A DNA stretch of 64,000 nucleotides from Scalesia atractyloides (taxonomy: Eukaryota > Streptophyta > Magnoliopsida > Asterales > Asteraceae), in contig CAMTDV010000009.1 of NCBI GenBank assembly GCA_947069175.1, positions 10,859,663-10,923,662 on the forward strand, in the 5' to 3' direction. The notes beneath the pieces were generated by a model that worked only from the letters and a program-made list of their open reading frames with translations, had not been told where the DNA came from and did no database searches. The stretch's first letter is position 1; each line of letters starts with the position of its first letter. Positions 10,201 through 21,608 of this stretch are shown piece by piece. The position numbers and the translations under genes were made by a program.

Positions 10201-10892
10201 TAGGGCTGTAAACGAATCGAACGAACATGAACAAGTTCATGTTCGTGTTCGTTCATTAAGGAAATTAACATGTTTGCGAACTGTTTACGAACGCATACCG
10301 AACATAACTTTATGTTCGTGTTCGTTCGTTAAGGAATTTCAGTTGTTCACGAACAGTTCATGAACATTGGTCTCGAACACAAACAATGCAAACAATAAAA
10401 ACGAACGCAAACGAACATTTAACTTGAAAATAAAAACATTGTTATCCTTAAACATTGGATATAAGTAATTAAATACAATCATCAAATAATAAATCAAAAC
10501 ACAAAAAGTCTACTACACCACCAAACGATAAATTAAGTTTAACTAACTTAGACATAATTATCTCCAAAAATGTCTTAGAATGTCCAAATTTTAGCTAACT
10601 TAGAAAAAATAGGGTTTAAAGTTTTCAATATGTTTAGATAAAAGGTTTATTATTTATTATTTATTATTTTTTTAATATAATCAAATGAACACAAACTAAC
10701 GTAACCGAACATGTTACCGAACGTTCACGAACGTCGAACGAACGAGACTTGTGTTCGTGTTCGTTCGCTAAGCTAACCGAACGAAATTTTTGTTCGTGTT
10801 CGTTCGCTAAGCTAATCGAACGAACATAAACGAACTTCCCGCCGAACGGTTCACAAACTGTTCGCTGAACGTTCGGTTCGTTTACAGCCCTA
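10201..10892. mobile_element. hAT-type MITE with perfect 8-bp target duplication
   Basis: The target duplication CTTAGGAT lies at 10193-10200 and 10893-10900. The 22-bp terminal inverted repeats start TAGGGCTGTAAACGAA and have one mismatch. Length is 692 bp. Subterminal DNA on both sides is built from GTTCGTTCG / CGAACGAAC words. The 8-bp TSD and TAGGG ends are diagnostic of the hAT superfamily. It has no coding capacity. Confidence 0.92.
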
Positions 10893-11123
10893 CTTAGGAT
10901 CGTTCTTTAGGAGTCAAAATGTTAAACAATGTAGAATACAAACAACCATAGGATGTTTAGAAACGTGTCCCTTAACCAAGTTGTAGTATACTGTGATTTA
11001 CGAAACACCTTAAATCAACAATCTCGATCACTAGTTCCGAAACAAGAAAACACCACCATGCAAGTATTCTGAACTCTAGATTCCAGTCCCGAAACCAAAC
11101 AAACGTAAACCAGTATAATAAAG

Positions 11124-11425
11124 TTAGGGTTGTTTGTTTAGCTCTTAATGAGCCTATTAGTGGTTCATACCTCTTACTTGTTCAGCACGTAATGGTTCAA
11201 ACCATTTGTTTCGCGAGCAGATATCTGAATGGTTCAGACATTTGCCTATAAATGGTTTAGCATTATATTGAGTCTAAATGGTTAAACCTCTTATCTGAAT
11301 TGGTCAGACATTTGCCTCTGATATGGTTAAGCATTATACTGGCTCTTAATGATTAAGACCTCTTATTAATTCAACACTTACACATTCGGCACTTACCCAT
11401 TCAGAAGTTACCAAACAACCCCTTA
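11124..11425. mobile_element. Candidate MITE with TTAGGGTTGTTTG ends
   Basis: The left end is TTAGGGTTGTTTGTTTAGC and the complement of the right end is TAAGGGGTTGTTTGG. The inside repeats words such as AATGGTTCAGACATTTGCC and TATGGTTAAGCATTATA. No unambiguous target duplication is visible, so the superfamily is open (hAT-like ends). Confidence 0.5.
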
Positions 11426-12354
11426 ATCTCTTCCATATAACGTAACTAGTATTTTTTTTTACTTTTTATTTTTGTAACACTCTTTAGCTAAAAAGTCCAT
11501 TTAGGTTTAAAATCAAAATCGAACCCCAACAGAATGCCTCTTTTTGTTACGAGTGGATAAATCCAAACTGAATAAACCAAATCGATGAACACCCCTACAA
11601 TGTACATTTCAAGATTAAAACAAATCACATTGTTGAATGTATAACACAACTAAGCTAAAATTAAAATAAAGATCAACATAATACAACTTATATACATTCT
11701 CAAGGTTCAACAAATAACATGTGAAGTCGGATACTACGTCACCAAACAGATAGAGTAATGAAAAACGAAACTAGGTTACAAAGCGCTAAATTTTGGGGTT
11801 TACTTGAATGAGCTTAAGCTCAAACTAGGATTGTTTACTAACCGTTTTCAAGTCGACATGTTTACAACCGAGTATATTTCAAACGAGTTATTTTCAAGCA
11901 AGCTTTTGAGTTATTCTAAATTGCCAAAATAGTTACCCAACTTTACTTCTATTCTATTAAAAAAATTGTTTTTGGCCATTGCAACGTCACAGCTATCATC
12001 GAAATAGGATCAGAAAAAATAGTACGAACGAAATAATATTTTCTATGTACTTGTTTGATGTCACATAAAGTGCCCTGAAAACCCTCAAAGTAACACCGTA
12101 AAATAGTTTTTAAAAAAATATTATAAATCATTAACCGTTTGCCAACCGGTCGGTGAAGGTAGTGAAGAATCCTCATTTTCATTGTCGGTCCAAAAATCGG
12201 TTTCCTCCAAATCATCTCTCAAAAGTCTTTTTCATAAACTTGGGCAATTTCCAATATATGGCAACTAGAGTTGCATCCTGTTGGAACATTTCTAATCAAG
12301 TGTTTTGTTCTACCGTGGCATGTATGTCATAAAGTCTCTTTAGGACGTTATACG
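11426..12354. other. Non-coding stretch, no recognised gene
   Basis: AT-rich unique-looking sequence. The 88-codon frame at 11949-12215 (minus) has no recognisable motif and no conserved features. Nothing else could be supported. Confidence 0.4.
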
Positions 12355-12723
12355 ACATGTGACACACTGTATTATAACGGGGCTTTATGGGACGTTATAT
12401 CACTAGATGGCGTAGTCATAAAACCCTTACTTCATCATTACTCAATTATTAATTTTCAATATGTTATAACTAATTTCTAACTTTATAAAATTAAAAACCA
12501 TTTCATTAAATTAAAAAACATTACACTAAATAAACTTGGGTCTCATGAGTGGGTGGTTCAATAGGTTGATGAACCCGGTTTGTTGTTGATTAAAATCGAC
12601 GAAACCGGATCCGTATGGGGTGGGTCGAGTGGGTTCCGGAGAAACGGGACGGGTAGGATTGCTAGTTTGGTTCGTGTCCGCACTCGAATGCGGAGGAATA
12701 GAACCGCGGTTGAAAGAATTCAT
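12355..12723 (-). pseudogene. PIF/Harbinger ORF1-like (Myb-type) N-terminal fragment
   Basis: A minus-strand frame from the ATG at 12723 to 12526 encodes 65 residues beginning MNSFNRG, rich in Pro, Thr and Asn, with FNQQQTGFINLLNHP. This resembles the N-terminus of plant PIF/Harbinger ORF1 proteins, often annotated as 'glutathione S-transferase T3-like'. It stops before the Myb/trihelix DNA-binding part. A TATA-like TATAAATA (minus) lies at 12822-12829, about 100 bp upstream. Downstream, 12355-12420 holds GGGGCTTTATGGGACGTTATA-type sequence like a Harbinger terminal region. It is probably a deletion derivative of a Harbinger element. The identification is by remembered family resemblance only. 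Confidence 0.45.
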
Positions 12724-12923
12724 TGTATAATAATTATAGATATTTTATAAAAAGGAAGAGAAAGAGGGATAGAAAGTCTGTTGAGTGTGATAAATTTAAA
12801 AAAATAAGAGAAATGGAAGAGTATTTATAGATATTAATGAATTAAATTAAAAGAATTAATTTGTTTTATTTATTTTTCTGACCGTTCAATGATCATATTT
12901 TCAAACCAATTATATATATATAT

Positions 12924-13391
12924 ATGGATCTCATTAAGTCTAACCACCATCCAAATCGATATTCACCGTCGGATCATGCTGAGATGAAATCTCAGCCGTT
13001 TAAACTTATGAAAATAACCGCTCTAACGGCGTTCAAGGAGGTTATTTGTGGTTTTCTGAGCAGGTGGTTTGTTCCACTTTTTTCTGCACATGATCTCCAC
13101 GTATATGGCGGTTATCTCCTTTTTTTTCAGACGGTTTCACACTCCCTTCCGAATCCCACTCCCATTTTCTGCCTCTACACTCCGTTATATATCACTATCC
13201 CCATTGGAACTCCTCTCATCGAACACCGTTCAATCATCATCACCAAACCTGTTCCCACCATTTTCCAAATCACCGTCAACATCTCACCTTCAACCACCAA
13301 CACCATCGAGCCTACCACTACACCTTCGCCTCCTATGTCTAATCCCCTAATTTCTCATCAATATGAGTATCATCGACCCTTGGCAAGGTGA
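12924..13391 (+). other. 155-codon open frame of unknown nature next to an (AT)n tract
   Basis: Starts directly after (TA)n at 12909-12924. The translation has no recognisable domain and is Pro/Thr/Ile-rich at the C-terminal end. The opening DNA (GGATCTCATTAAGTCTAACCACC) resembles other AT-tract-associated repeats in the window (51905-51960), which argues for a repeat. The 13130-13400 part, with C-rich leader-like sequence and a possible splice donor after GGCAAG at about 13388, could be a captured 5' exon. It is adjacent to the gene-fragment cluster, separated only by the solo LTR. Confidence 0.25.
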
Positions 13392-13497
13392 TATCCGGAA
13401 GGCTGGTGGCGGAAATTAAAATTTGTACCATTGCAGCAACCGTGATTTTGCAGCCATGCGGTTCATTCTATTCTACCGTTGTATCATTGACCCTTGC

Positions 13498-16041
13498 TGT
13501 CACACCCCCGACCCGCAGCGGAAATGGTGATCGGGTATGATTGGGTTTTCATCAAAGCTCATGACATTTACTATAAAGTTTCATATTTATTATTTCTTTT
13601 TAAAGAAGAACATTACAATAAACATACAAGTACAACATGTTCAAATACATATTTCATGACTTCATTATTTTTCTTCTAAGGCAATTTCCTATGTGTTCCT
13701 TGCTTCAACCTGTCCACCTGTATCATGTGTAAAAATAGGGTTTTGGGTCAACAAAAAGTTGGCAAGTGAATCTTATTTAAACATTTGAAAGGATTAGTTA
13801 TGTTGGTTATTCAAATAAAATTGTGCAAAACCAAATATGAATAAACGTAAATGTAAATTTAATCACAAAACACATAATATCAATAAATGCACAAGCACAC
13901 ACACCAAATGATGAACAATGAGATCAAGGCCCAATCAAAGGGAGCCGATCAAATGAGGCACCTGATGCTCAACTCGTCTCCCACGAGGAACTGATGGGCC
14001 TAATGCATGATTTGCACACAACTTGACAAGAATGTAAACACGTATCACAACAAACAACATAATCACATAATCTAAATTAATGCACAAGCACACACTAAAT
14101 GATGAACAATGAGGCACCTGATGCTCAACCCGTCTCCAACGAGGAACTGATGGGCCTAATGAATGATTTGCACGCAACTTGACAAAATGTAAACACACAT
14201 CACAACAAACAATATTTACATCTCGAGTTTAGATCATATAATGGTAATAGCACGAGTTTGAATAAATGAAATAATTAAAACGACATATGATACACCCCAA
14301 AACATGAATAAAAAGGGGAATTTGTAAGAATTCACTCACAGTGGGTGCGTTCCTTGATGACAATGAATGCGCCGAATACTAGGATTTGATCGACGAGGAA
14401 AAAACTAACCTAAAATAATAACGAGACGATCCGGTAAATAGATAATTTTTATTTAGAATTAATGTTTTTAATTAGTGTTCTTAATGAAATTTTTAGATTT
14501 ATTTTTGTGAGTTTAAGGACATTTTCTAACTTTAAAAATATTATTTTTAAGTGTTTTTAATTGATTTTTAAATAATATAAATAAATAAAAAGAAAATAAA
14601 AATTTGACTTTTTTGACCGTTGACCGTTGACCGGTCGGACTGTGTTTATTCTATGCGCTGAGTGAGGTTCGAACTCGTGACCTCCCGTATGCGTGCACGC
14701 AGCTCTACCAACTGAGCTACGTGTCTAACCCGAAATATTCTTTGTTTTAATTATACATATATAATGATTAACTTTTATCTTATTTAGTTTATTTCAAAAA
14801 TGATTTAAAATGGCCGACCGACTTCAGTGACCCGGAGTCGAACTCGAGACGTTCGGTTCGAGTACGCACAACCCAACCAGTTGGGCTGTGTGCTTAACCT
14901 GTTTAATTACTGAATTATATTATATTTATATACATGTTGAAAGGTGATCTGAATAGGTTTAAAAAGAATTGGTTTTATTTCTGAAAGTCGGTAACATATG
15001 CGATTCGAACTCGGGACGTGCGTTTTATGTTGCACACAGTCCACCGCTGGACTGTGTGTCTAACCCGATTAAATATCCGGTTTTAATTAATCTTATATTC
15101 TAGTTCAACTTCGTCTTCTTCGTTTAACATTTCAGAACAGTGAATTTCCGACTGTTCTGTTTAATCAACCTTAATTTATGTTTGATTGAATTGAAAAGGG
15201 AAAATGAAATGACATGGTATACCAGCACGACGAGTTTGCTTCAAGTTTTCCGGCAAAGTCTCGTCGTCTCCGATTTGCGGATTTTGGCTGAGGGAAACTG
15301 TTTAACTGTTTTTGATTACTGGTTTGAGCAATTAGATTACAAATCGAAAGATAGCAAGAGAAGTTTAGATGATTGTACCGTCTGAAGAAAATCGCGGTTT
15401 TCCGTTCAGTGATTCCGGCGAAATTTGAAATTTCCGGCGATGTGCTAAAACTTCGAGAGATTGTGCGATTCTGAGCGAAAAGGTTACCAGAGGTTTGGGT
15501 GGGTATTTATAGGGAAGAACAGGATGTATTGGGTCTGAATTTGGTCTCGAATTCGCGGTCAAAGTTTTTCCGGCGGTTACGACTGAAATTGAGGGTTAGA
15601 CATCGGTTATAACCGATGTCGACGTCGGTTCTCGAGTTTTAATCAAAAGGAAAATGGCAAGAATCGCGGATTGCCTATTTTTCCGGTGACAACTAGTCTG
15701 GGCGCGCTGATTACTGAATTTAACTTTTGGGTTTTATTATAGGTCTTATTTGTTTTAATGTTTAACACAAGGACAGTGTGTGGCGGAGCGGTGTGTTGTG
15801 TGCTTTGTCTTGAGAGTGACCCGGGTTCGAAACCCGGCGTCTGCAATTATTTTTTTTATTCGTTATTTATTAGTAATTTTAAATTACGGTTTTTAAATTC
15901 TAATATATTTATTAATTATGTATCGTTTAAAATTAATTTGAGCAATAAATACGCAACGAAAAATTATACTGGATATTTGATTTACAAAAAACAAAAAAAA
16001 AGAAGCGGGTTTTGGAAACCCGTTTTTCGATGGATGTTACA
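13498..16041 (-). mobile_element. Solo LTR of family 1 (copy D)
   Basis: Complete LTR from TGTCACACCCC (13498) to GATGTTACA (16041), 2544 bp, flanked by the 5-bp target duplication CTTGC at 13493-13497 and 16042-16046. There is no primer site or interior, so it arose by LTR-LTR recombination. The sense strand is minus, with a TATA element TATAAATA at 15504-15511. It is the most diverged copy and carries one fewer tRNA-like module than the others. The 140-bp internal direct repeat is at about 13954 and 14112. Confidence 0.93.
14654..15064 (-). other. Three tRNA-like modules in solo LTR D
   Basis: Modules lie at 14654-14727 (tRNA-length, D arm TAGCTCAGTTGGTAGAGC and B box GAGTTCGAACC), about 14825-14897 and about 14998-15064. 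The middle module has a different but still paired hairpin arm: CACACAGCCCAA with TTGGGTTGTG. Compared with GTCC/GGAC elsewhere, a U-A pair has become C-G. The module equivalent to M3 of the other LTRs appears to be missing. An antisense fourth module is at 15779-15843 (plus), with a perfect CCGGG/CCCGG T stem. Confidence 0.65.
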
Positions 16042-16046
16042 CTTGC

Positions 16047-16716
16047 TCACTTCAGCCACCACCTATGCAACCTGCAAATTCAGGTTTCAAATTGTGGTTG
16101 TTGATATTCTGAAGCAGTGGCACTTCTCTCGCCTCCCAACCAACAATAAAGAACTATGTACCAGATTCTATTTTGATTTGAATACAACAGTTGCGATCGA
16201 CTGCCTAAGAAAATGGTGCGATTCTTTCTATTTTTTATTATGGATTTTAGAAACAGCAGGTAGCAGAACATGGGATTATCAGTTAGTTTCTTATCTTTTT
16301 TTAACGTGTTGATTCTACAATGTTCGATTAACAAGCGCTTTTTTTGTAAGAATAGTGGGGGACATTATTAGATTTGGGAGACCAGTGTACGAGGTCCGGT
16401 GGTAGGTTCTATATGGTTTTGACCATGGAAAATGGGACTTGACACACGTCAAATGGTCTTACCAGGTTTGGTCCATTCGTGTTGACCCTCTTTATGTTGT
16501 TCAAGTTGTGTACTAAAATTCTACTCATTGGTTCACTCAGGTTAGTTGAAGGGGAAGGCCATGGATGTTGTTTCCACAAAGCATGCATTCTGTTGAAAGG
16601 GGGGAGTGTTCGGTGTTCACTAATCTCACTTTTTCGTTCTTTCTTTTCTTCTTTTTTTTTGCTAATGTGAAAGTTATACCTTGTGCAAGTGAATGAGTGT
16701 ATTTTCACCATGAATT
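16047..16716. other. Unassigned stretch between solo LTR and gene fragments
   Basis: Before the LTR insertion this was continuous with 13400-13497. It contains splice-like sites (CAG/GTTTC at about 16085) but no peptide I can name. It may belong to the captured-fragment cluster. Confidence 0.3.
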
Positions 16717-16931
16717 GAGGAAAAAGATGTGAGACAACTGGACCTCGAGTCTCTTATCCAGTTTAATAACTGCAAAATCACAAAGTGATTGTTTATATGG
16801 ATGAGACGAAAAAACCACCGGTCGGACAAGGCCTTGACAAGCCCGTTGAAGTAACACTTTCGAACATCAAGTGTTTTGATAAAAATACGGGGCGCCAATT
16901 CATTGAAAGACCTAGAGTTTTAGAATACAGG
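16717..16931 (+). pseudogene. NUP98: Fragment of nucleoporin NUP98 autopeptidase domain
   Basis: Reading in the plus strand, DVRQLDLESLIQFNN (from about 16726) is followed after a frameshift near 16778 by VIVYMDETKKPPVGQGL and then KCFDKNTGRQF and RPRVLEYR, ending near 16931. These are in the right order for the Nup98 C-terminal autoproteolytic domain (nucleoporin2 family) of the nuclear pore. The frameshift, the absence of the rest of the domain (the HFS cleavage site) and loss of all upstream exons make it a pseudogene fragment. Same strand as the two fragments that follow. Confidence 0.75.
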
Positions 16932-17190
16932 GCTAACTATTTCTTTGTAAATACATATTTTAAGGTTCAAACTAAAAATTGTTGATGTTTTTTTTTCTGA
17001 AGATCATTTGATCAAGACCTTTTGGCAAGTCCATTTGATCAAGATGATAAGCAACTTCGGTTGTTAAAGCAAATACCTCTATATGTCATCTTTTTTAGGT
17101 TTCTAAGGAAATCGTTATTACACTTTTGGGAAGTCTTGGTTTTTGGATTACGGATTTTGATTTAAATTAAGGTTTATGTTGGTGGTTTAG

Positions 17191-18195
17191 GTTATTTATA
17201 ACGGGGAGATTGATCAAAGTCGAGGTTTTGGGTTTGTGACAATGAGTATTGTTGAAGAAGCAAAGAAGGCTATTGAGATGTTTCATGGTTATGTAAGTTT
17301 CTTCATTGCTTTTGGCTTATATAGTAATAACTTACGTCGAATCTTGCAACCAAAACCAATATTTTGAAAATCGGTTGGACTATTAAACCGTCACACTGTT
17401 TGATAACTGGAGGGACAACTGGTCAAACTGACAGGATGAAGTCACAAATAATTTTTAAAATAAATATATATATTACCTTAATATATTTTCTTATATTTAA
17501 AATAATAATAGAAGCATATTTTTTAGAAAGAAAAGAAAACTTGAAGAGGTTTTTGTTGAAATAAGCGTATGAATTTAGCTACATCACATGAAACACAGAA
17601 GAAAGTTGCTGAAAATCAAAGTTCGTCCGGCCACTAAACCAGCTCACACACCACTCATAAAAAAGGGTCCGGTTTATAACAACATTGACCAAACAATTTT
17701 ATAAATAGGTTGTAATAAATTTTTTGAAGTATAGATGAGCAAGGGATTGAGAACTTTTGAAGGTTTGAATCAGGAATTAATTAGGAGGCATGATCTTGAC
17801 TGTGAATAAAGGTTGCTGTAAAAGGATCAAGACCTGATCACATAGAGCGCGCACCCCAAAATCCTGAACCTTCATACACAATGTATGTCGGGAACCTACC
17901 GTGGGACACAGTTGGTAAATGTCTTGAGCAAATTTTCAGAGAACACAACACGGGAAGGTGGTCAATTCATGGATTGTTTAAGATAGGGAAAGTGGGATCT
18001 CGTGGTTTTGAGAATCTTGATCGACAGGTATTGCATTACTCTTTTTACCTTTTTGGAATTTACCATTTCGCCCTCGAAACTCGCATTGTAATATTGGGTT
18101 TTAACATGGTGGGTGTTTGTTGGTTGCAGTTTCAGGGTGGGAGAGTGATTAGAGTGAATGTAGCAGAGGACAGACTGAGATGTGGTGGCTTTTGA
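17191..18195 (+). pseudogene. Chloroplast RNA-binding protein (CP29/CP31-type) gene fragment with introns
   Basis: Exon-like 17191-17292 follows a TTTAG acceptor and ends at a GTAAGT donor. It encodes VIYNGEIDQSRGFGFVTMSI and EEAKKAIEMFHGY, the RNP1 half of an RRM. A second exon-like block, about 17786-18028, contains LTVNK, a linker and MYVGNLPWDT, the RNP2 start of the next RRM. Its RNP1 half is scrambled and shortened (VGSRGFENLDRQ). After an intron (GTATTG to TTGCAG), 18131-18195 encodes GGRVIRVNVAEDRL and a stop. The order fits a two-RRM nuclear-encoded chloroplast ribonucleoprotein. The transit peptide, the start of RRM1 and part of RRM2 are missing. Introns are retained, so it was moved as DNA, not by retroposition. 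Confidence 0.75.
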
Positions 18196-19037
18196 CTGAC
18201 AGGAACTTAATTGATGTTTTTCAGAGTGGTATTTGTCTATTGTAGGGTTTACATTGGGTAATAGTTGTGTAGGACATATAGAGTGTAGATGTTAAGATCT
18301 CTTAGCTCATATATCCTTTTTTTTTTGTTGCAGCAATAATTACCATCCTTGTGATATGATACGGAGCTCTGGTCTAAGCTATTACCCACCCGGATCCCAC
18401 ATTTAGCAATTTAAAACCATAATTTGCAGGCGAATTGAGCCAATGTATCCAGCTATCTTAAGCTACATATTCATATTTTTTTTTAGAAATATTGTCATGT
18501 AAATGTATACTGTAGATCTGTAGGGTGAACAGTGAACACCTATGCTCTTTTTTGCTGTACTTGTAAGCTTTATTCCACTTGAAATGGCATTCTAATTTTT
18601 TTTTAAATAAAATGAGTTCTTTTTTATTTCAAACCACAAACATATTTCTAGCAATGGCAGGCAATAACACTAAATGTGGTCATGCTTAAATCTATCATAG
18701 ACCCTTAGATCTTTTCAAATGTAAGGTTATTCTTCATACTACAAACCAACAACTTTAAAAAGGTTGTCCTTTGGTTATTGATGTGTGAAATATTAATGCA
18801 CCTAAGAAACATTTTCACTTGCGTAACTTATCAATTGTCATAATTCAATAGATTACTCATTACTGTGAAAATACGGTGAAGACATCATCATTCCAAGGGT
18901 TAAACAGTGACAACCACCTTCAGCCATAGACTCATTCAATTTAAAAATAGAGTTTTGGAATAAGGCCTGTTTGAGTAAAATAAGCACTTTACATGGTTAC
19001 TTAAGGTTAATCTTATATTGTCTGCTGTCATGTGGAC
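18196..19037. other. 3' flank of the RNA-binding-protein fragment, non-coding
   Basis: It may include the captured 3'-UTR of the preceding fragment (T-rich, about 18200-18560). No gene was recognised. Confidence 0.4.
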
Positions 19038-19045
19038 TTGTGAAG

Positions 19046-19259
19046 TAGGGATAAGCTCGGTACCGGTATCGTACCGAAAATATGTTGTGGCAAAAACACG
19101 GGTACCAAAAATCGCCAAATATGGGTACCCGTACCAAAAAATGGTTGGTATGGTACTGTTATTTAAAGGTAAATTCGGTAAAATACCGGTACCGTACCAA
19201 AAACGCCAAAAAGTGGGTACCGAAAATAATTTGGTACCGGTACCGAATGGTCATCCATA
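19046..19259. mobile_element. hAT-type MITE, GGTACC-rich subfamily
   Basis: Flanked by TTGTGAAG (19038-19045) and TTATGAAG (19260-19267), an 8-bp target duplication with one mismatch. The ends are TAGGGATAAGC and GGTCATCCATA. The 214-bp interior is built from GGTACCGGTACC-type palindromic words and spacers such as CGCCAAAAA. Confidence 0.8.
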
Positions 19260-19365
19260 TTATGAAGTGATTATAACCTTTTACTTTTTTTTAATACATC
19301 AACATGTTCTAAGCTTCCAAAAATTAATGATTGTGTTATTTGTTGTATTTGCATTTTTTTCACAG

Positions 19366-19477
19366 TTCATATCATTCCAACAATCGAGTTTGATAAACGC
19401 GGTGATTATCTTGCAAACATGATTTTGGGGCAGGGTGATGTTATTTGAAAGAACGGATAAAAGGAGGTTTTCAAGAG
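19366..19477 (+). pseudogene. Exon fragment of PP2A regulatory subunit B (B55)
   Basis: After a TTTTTTTCACAG acceptor, the frame gives HIIPTIEFDKRGDYLA. After a small scramble it continues GRVMLFERTDKRRFSR up to a GGTAAAC donor. This matches the first WD-repeat region of plant PP2A B55 subunits (IEFDK-GD-LA and GRV-LFERTD landmarks). Only this one exon was found. The scramble between LA and GRV destroys the frame, so it is a fragment. It lies on the same strand as the NUP98 and RNA-binding-protein pieces. Confidence 0.72.
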
Positions 19478-20499
19478 GTAAACCAAGTTCATATGTTTAT
19501 TAACTTGATTCTATACGATAATGATAATCAATGTTTTATATTACATTTCCCATCCCCCTAATGTTAATGACGTACACTATTTACATTGTTGAAGGCATAG
19601 AAGTCCTACTCGGTGAAAATACTTTATAGAACAAAGTCAAAACATACTTTATTTTGTGATCCTCGAACTCTAAGGGAAAAGTAAATGAAATAGTGGGATT
19701 TTGAAAATACAATACTTGTAGTGTTTGTATGTGAGGTAGGCATAGTAGTAAATGTGGGTAATGGGATTTTGAATTTAGGAGCTATTTGATGGTGTGTGCG
19801 TGTGTATTAATGCTACAGTGAAAGTGAGATATCAATATGTTGAAGAAGTTCAATTTCTCGTCAGTCTAAATAGGACCCACCTATACGTTCTCTTGTAGGT
19901 TTATGATTTGCCATATAGCAAGCATCCATAGTATTTGTACATATATCGTATGATGGATTTTTTATTTTTCTTAAATTTATAATAGTTCTTATTTTCTCTT
20001 AGGGTGTTATGCATGCATTATTATAGCATTTGTTGGTATCTAATCATTTGTTGTATTGGGTGGATGCTTTTGATAGAGAAAACTACGGTGTTTTTTGGTA
20101 ATTTTGACTACTTGCAAGGTCCACGAAGGTATGTTTTCTCTAAAAAGATTATGCGTATGTTTTGCCTACCGTTTACTTTTGCATTAAAATGACACCGTTT
20201 CATGTTTTAGTACTCAATCAGCTTTATTCTCTATCGTTTTGGGTTGTAAGCTGTGGACGTTCGTTTTCCTCTAAAGTTAAAGAATGGTGCTTTTGTTTGT
20301 AAAGTTGTTTAAATTTGTGTAAACTTAATATAGGTTAGCTTTGTTTGTTACGCTGTTTAACGTAACCCGTCCACCGAACGGGTATTAAACTAGTTCTATA
20401 GGTGATTGCCTAATCCACCTAACCGCTCATCGAACTATCTCAACCCACCTATACTTTTTAATGCCATCGAATTAACATTTCTCAACCCTTTTTTTCCAA
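19478..20499. other. Non-coding stretch after the PP2A exon fragment
   Basis: No further PP2A exons or other peptides were recognised, and there is no obvious repeat structure. It may contain captured intron sequence. Confidence 0.35.
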
Positions 20500-20710
20500 C
20501 TAGTATTAAGTACCCCTTGTGTTGCGCGGGGCCATCAACACTGAACTCGCGGCGTGTTAATGCGAATAACTTAGATCGAAACGTAAAACATAGAAATAAT
20601 AACTAAGTTGACCTAGGACTCGCGCGTTGCAACGAAACTATCAAAATGTAAAAAATAGACAACGTAAAACTGTTGAACCACACACACGTTGCGCCGTGTT
20701 AACTCGCAGA
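20500..20710 (-). mobile_element. Helitron-like 3' terminus, minus orientation
   Basis: CTAG at 20500-20503 is, on the minus strand, the end of CCCCGCGC-AACACAA-GGGG, spacer, CTAG and host T. The hairpin is imperfect. Further in, ACTCGCGGCGTGTTAATGCG and CGCGCGTTGCAACG words repeat. The 5' end was not found. Confidence 0.45.
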
Positions 20711-20922
20711 ATTTAAAATGAAAAGTAAAACAAAAAATTTGCGTAAGATGAAAAGTATAAGAACCAAAGTTGAAAATAAGAAAATTGTGAGGTTAAATTG
20801 CGAAAGACGAAAACATTTGTTATAAAAGTAAAAAATAAAATAGGTTTGGGTTCAAAGTGAAAAATTAAGTTTTTTTTTTGAAAATCCCCAAGCATTGGCT
20901 ACACACATTCTATGCATACAAT

Positions 20923-21490
20923 TATTCTATTTATTATTAAAAAACCAACTTTGTAAATAGTTACCTTTTTAGTTTTTTCAAATTGACCACAAGTTATTCT
21001 ATTTTATTATTAAAAAACAACTTTGTAAATAGTTATCTTTTTAGTTTTTTCAAATTGACACAAGTTATTCTACTTTATTATTAAAAAAACAACTTTGTAA
21101 ATAGTTATCTTTTTAGTTTTTCCAAATTGACCATAAGTTATTTTTTTTTTCACATGTAGTTTTCCAAATTGACCACAAGTTATTTTCTTTTTCACATTGA
21201 CCACAAGTTTTTTGTTTTTCCAAATTGGCCCACACAAGATTACATTTATTAAAAAACCAACTTTGTAAATAGTTACCTTTTTAGTTTTTCCAAATTGACC
21301 ACAAGTTATTCTATTCTATTATTAAAAAAACAACTTTGTAAATAGTTATCTTTTTAGTTTTTCCAAATTAACCACAAGTTATTTTTTTTTCACGTGTAGT
21401 TTTTCAAATTGACCACAAGTTATTTTCTTTTTCACATTGACCACAAGTTTTTTGTTTTTCCAAATTGGCCACACAAGATTACATTTTATA
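20923..21490. repeat. AT-rich minisatellite, unit about 70 bp
   Basis: Units start near 20923, 20995 and 21065 with TTATTCTATTTTATTATTAAAAA, CAACTTTGTAAATAGTTA and CAAATTGACCACAAG blocks. After a truncated variant they resume at about 21240 and 21305. The variant block (21137-21240) recurs at 21370-21485, giving a higher-order ~235-bp duplication. Confidence 0.85.
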
Positions 21491-21608
21491 TATATAGTTT
21501 TTCAAACTTTATTATTTTAACATTTTATATAATAACTTCTTATTATTTTAAGTTAAATACATTTTTCATTTTTTTTCTTTAACTTTAATGATTTTTTTTG
21601 TATCAAAG

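Noticed and set aside
13935..14198. 87-codon minus ORF with two similar halves
   Set aside because: Produced by the 140-bp LTR direct repeat; not conserved as a protein in the other LTR copies.
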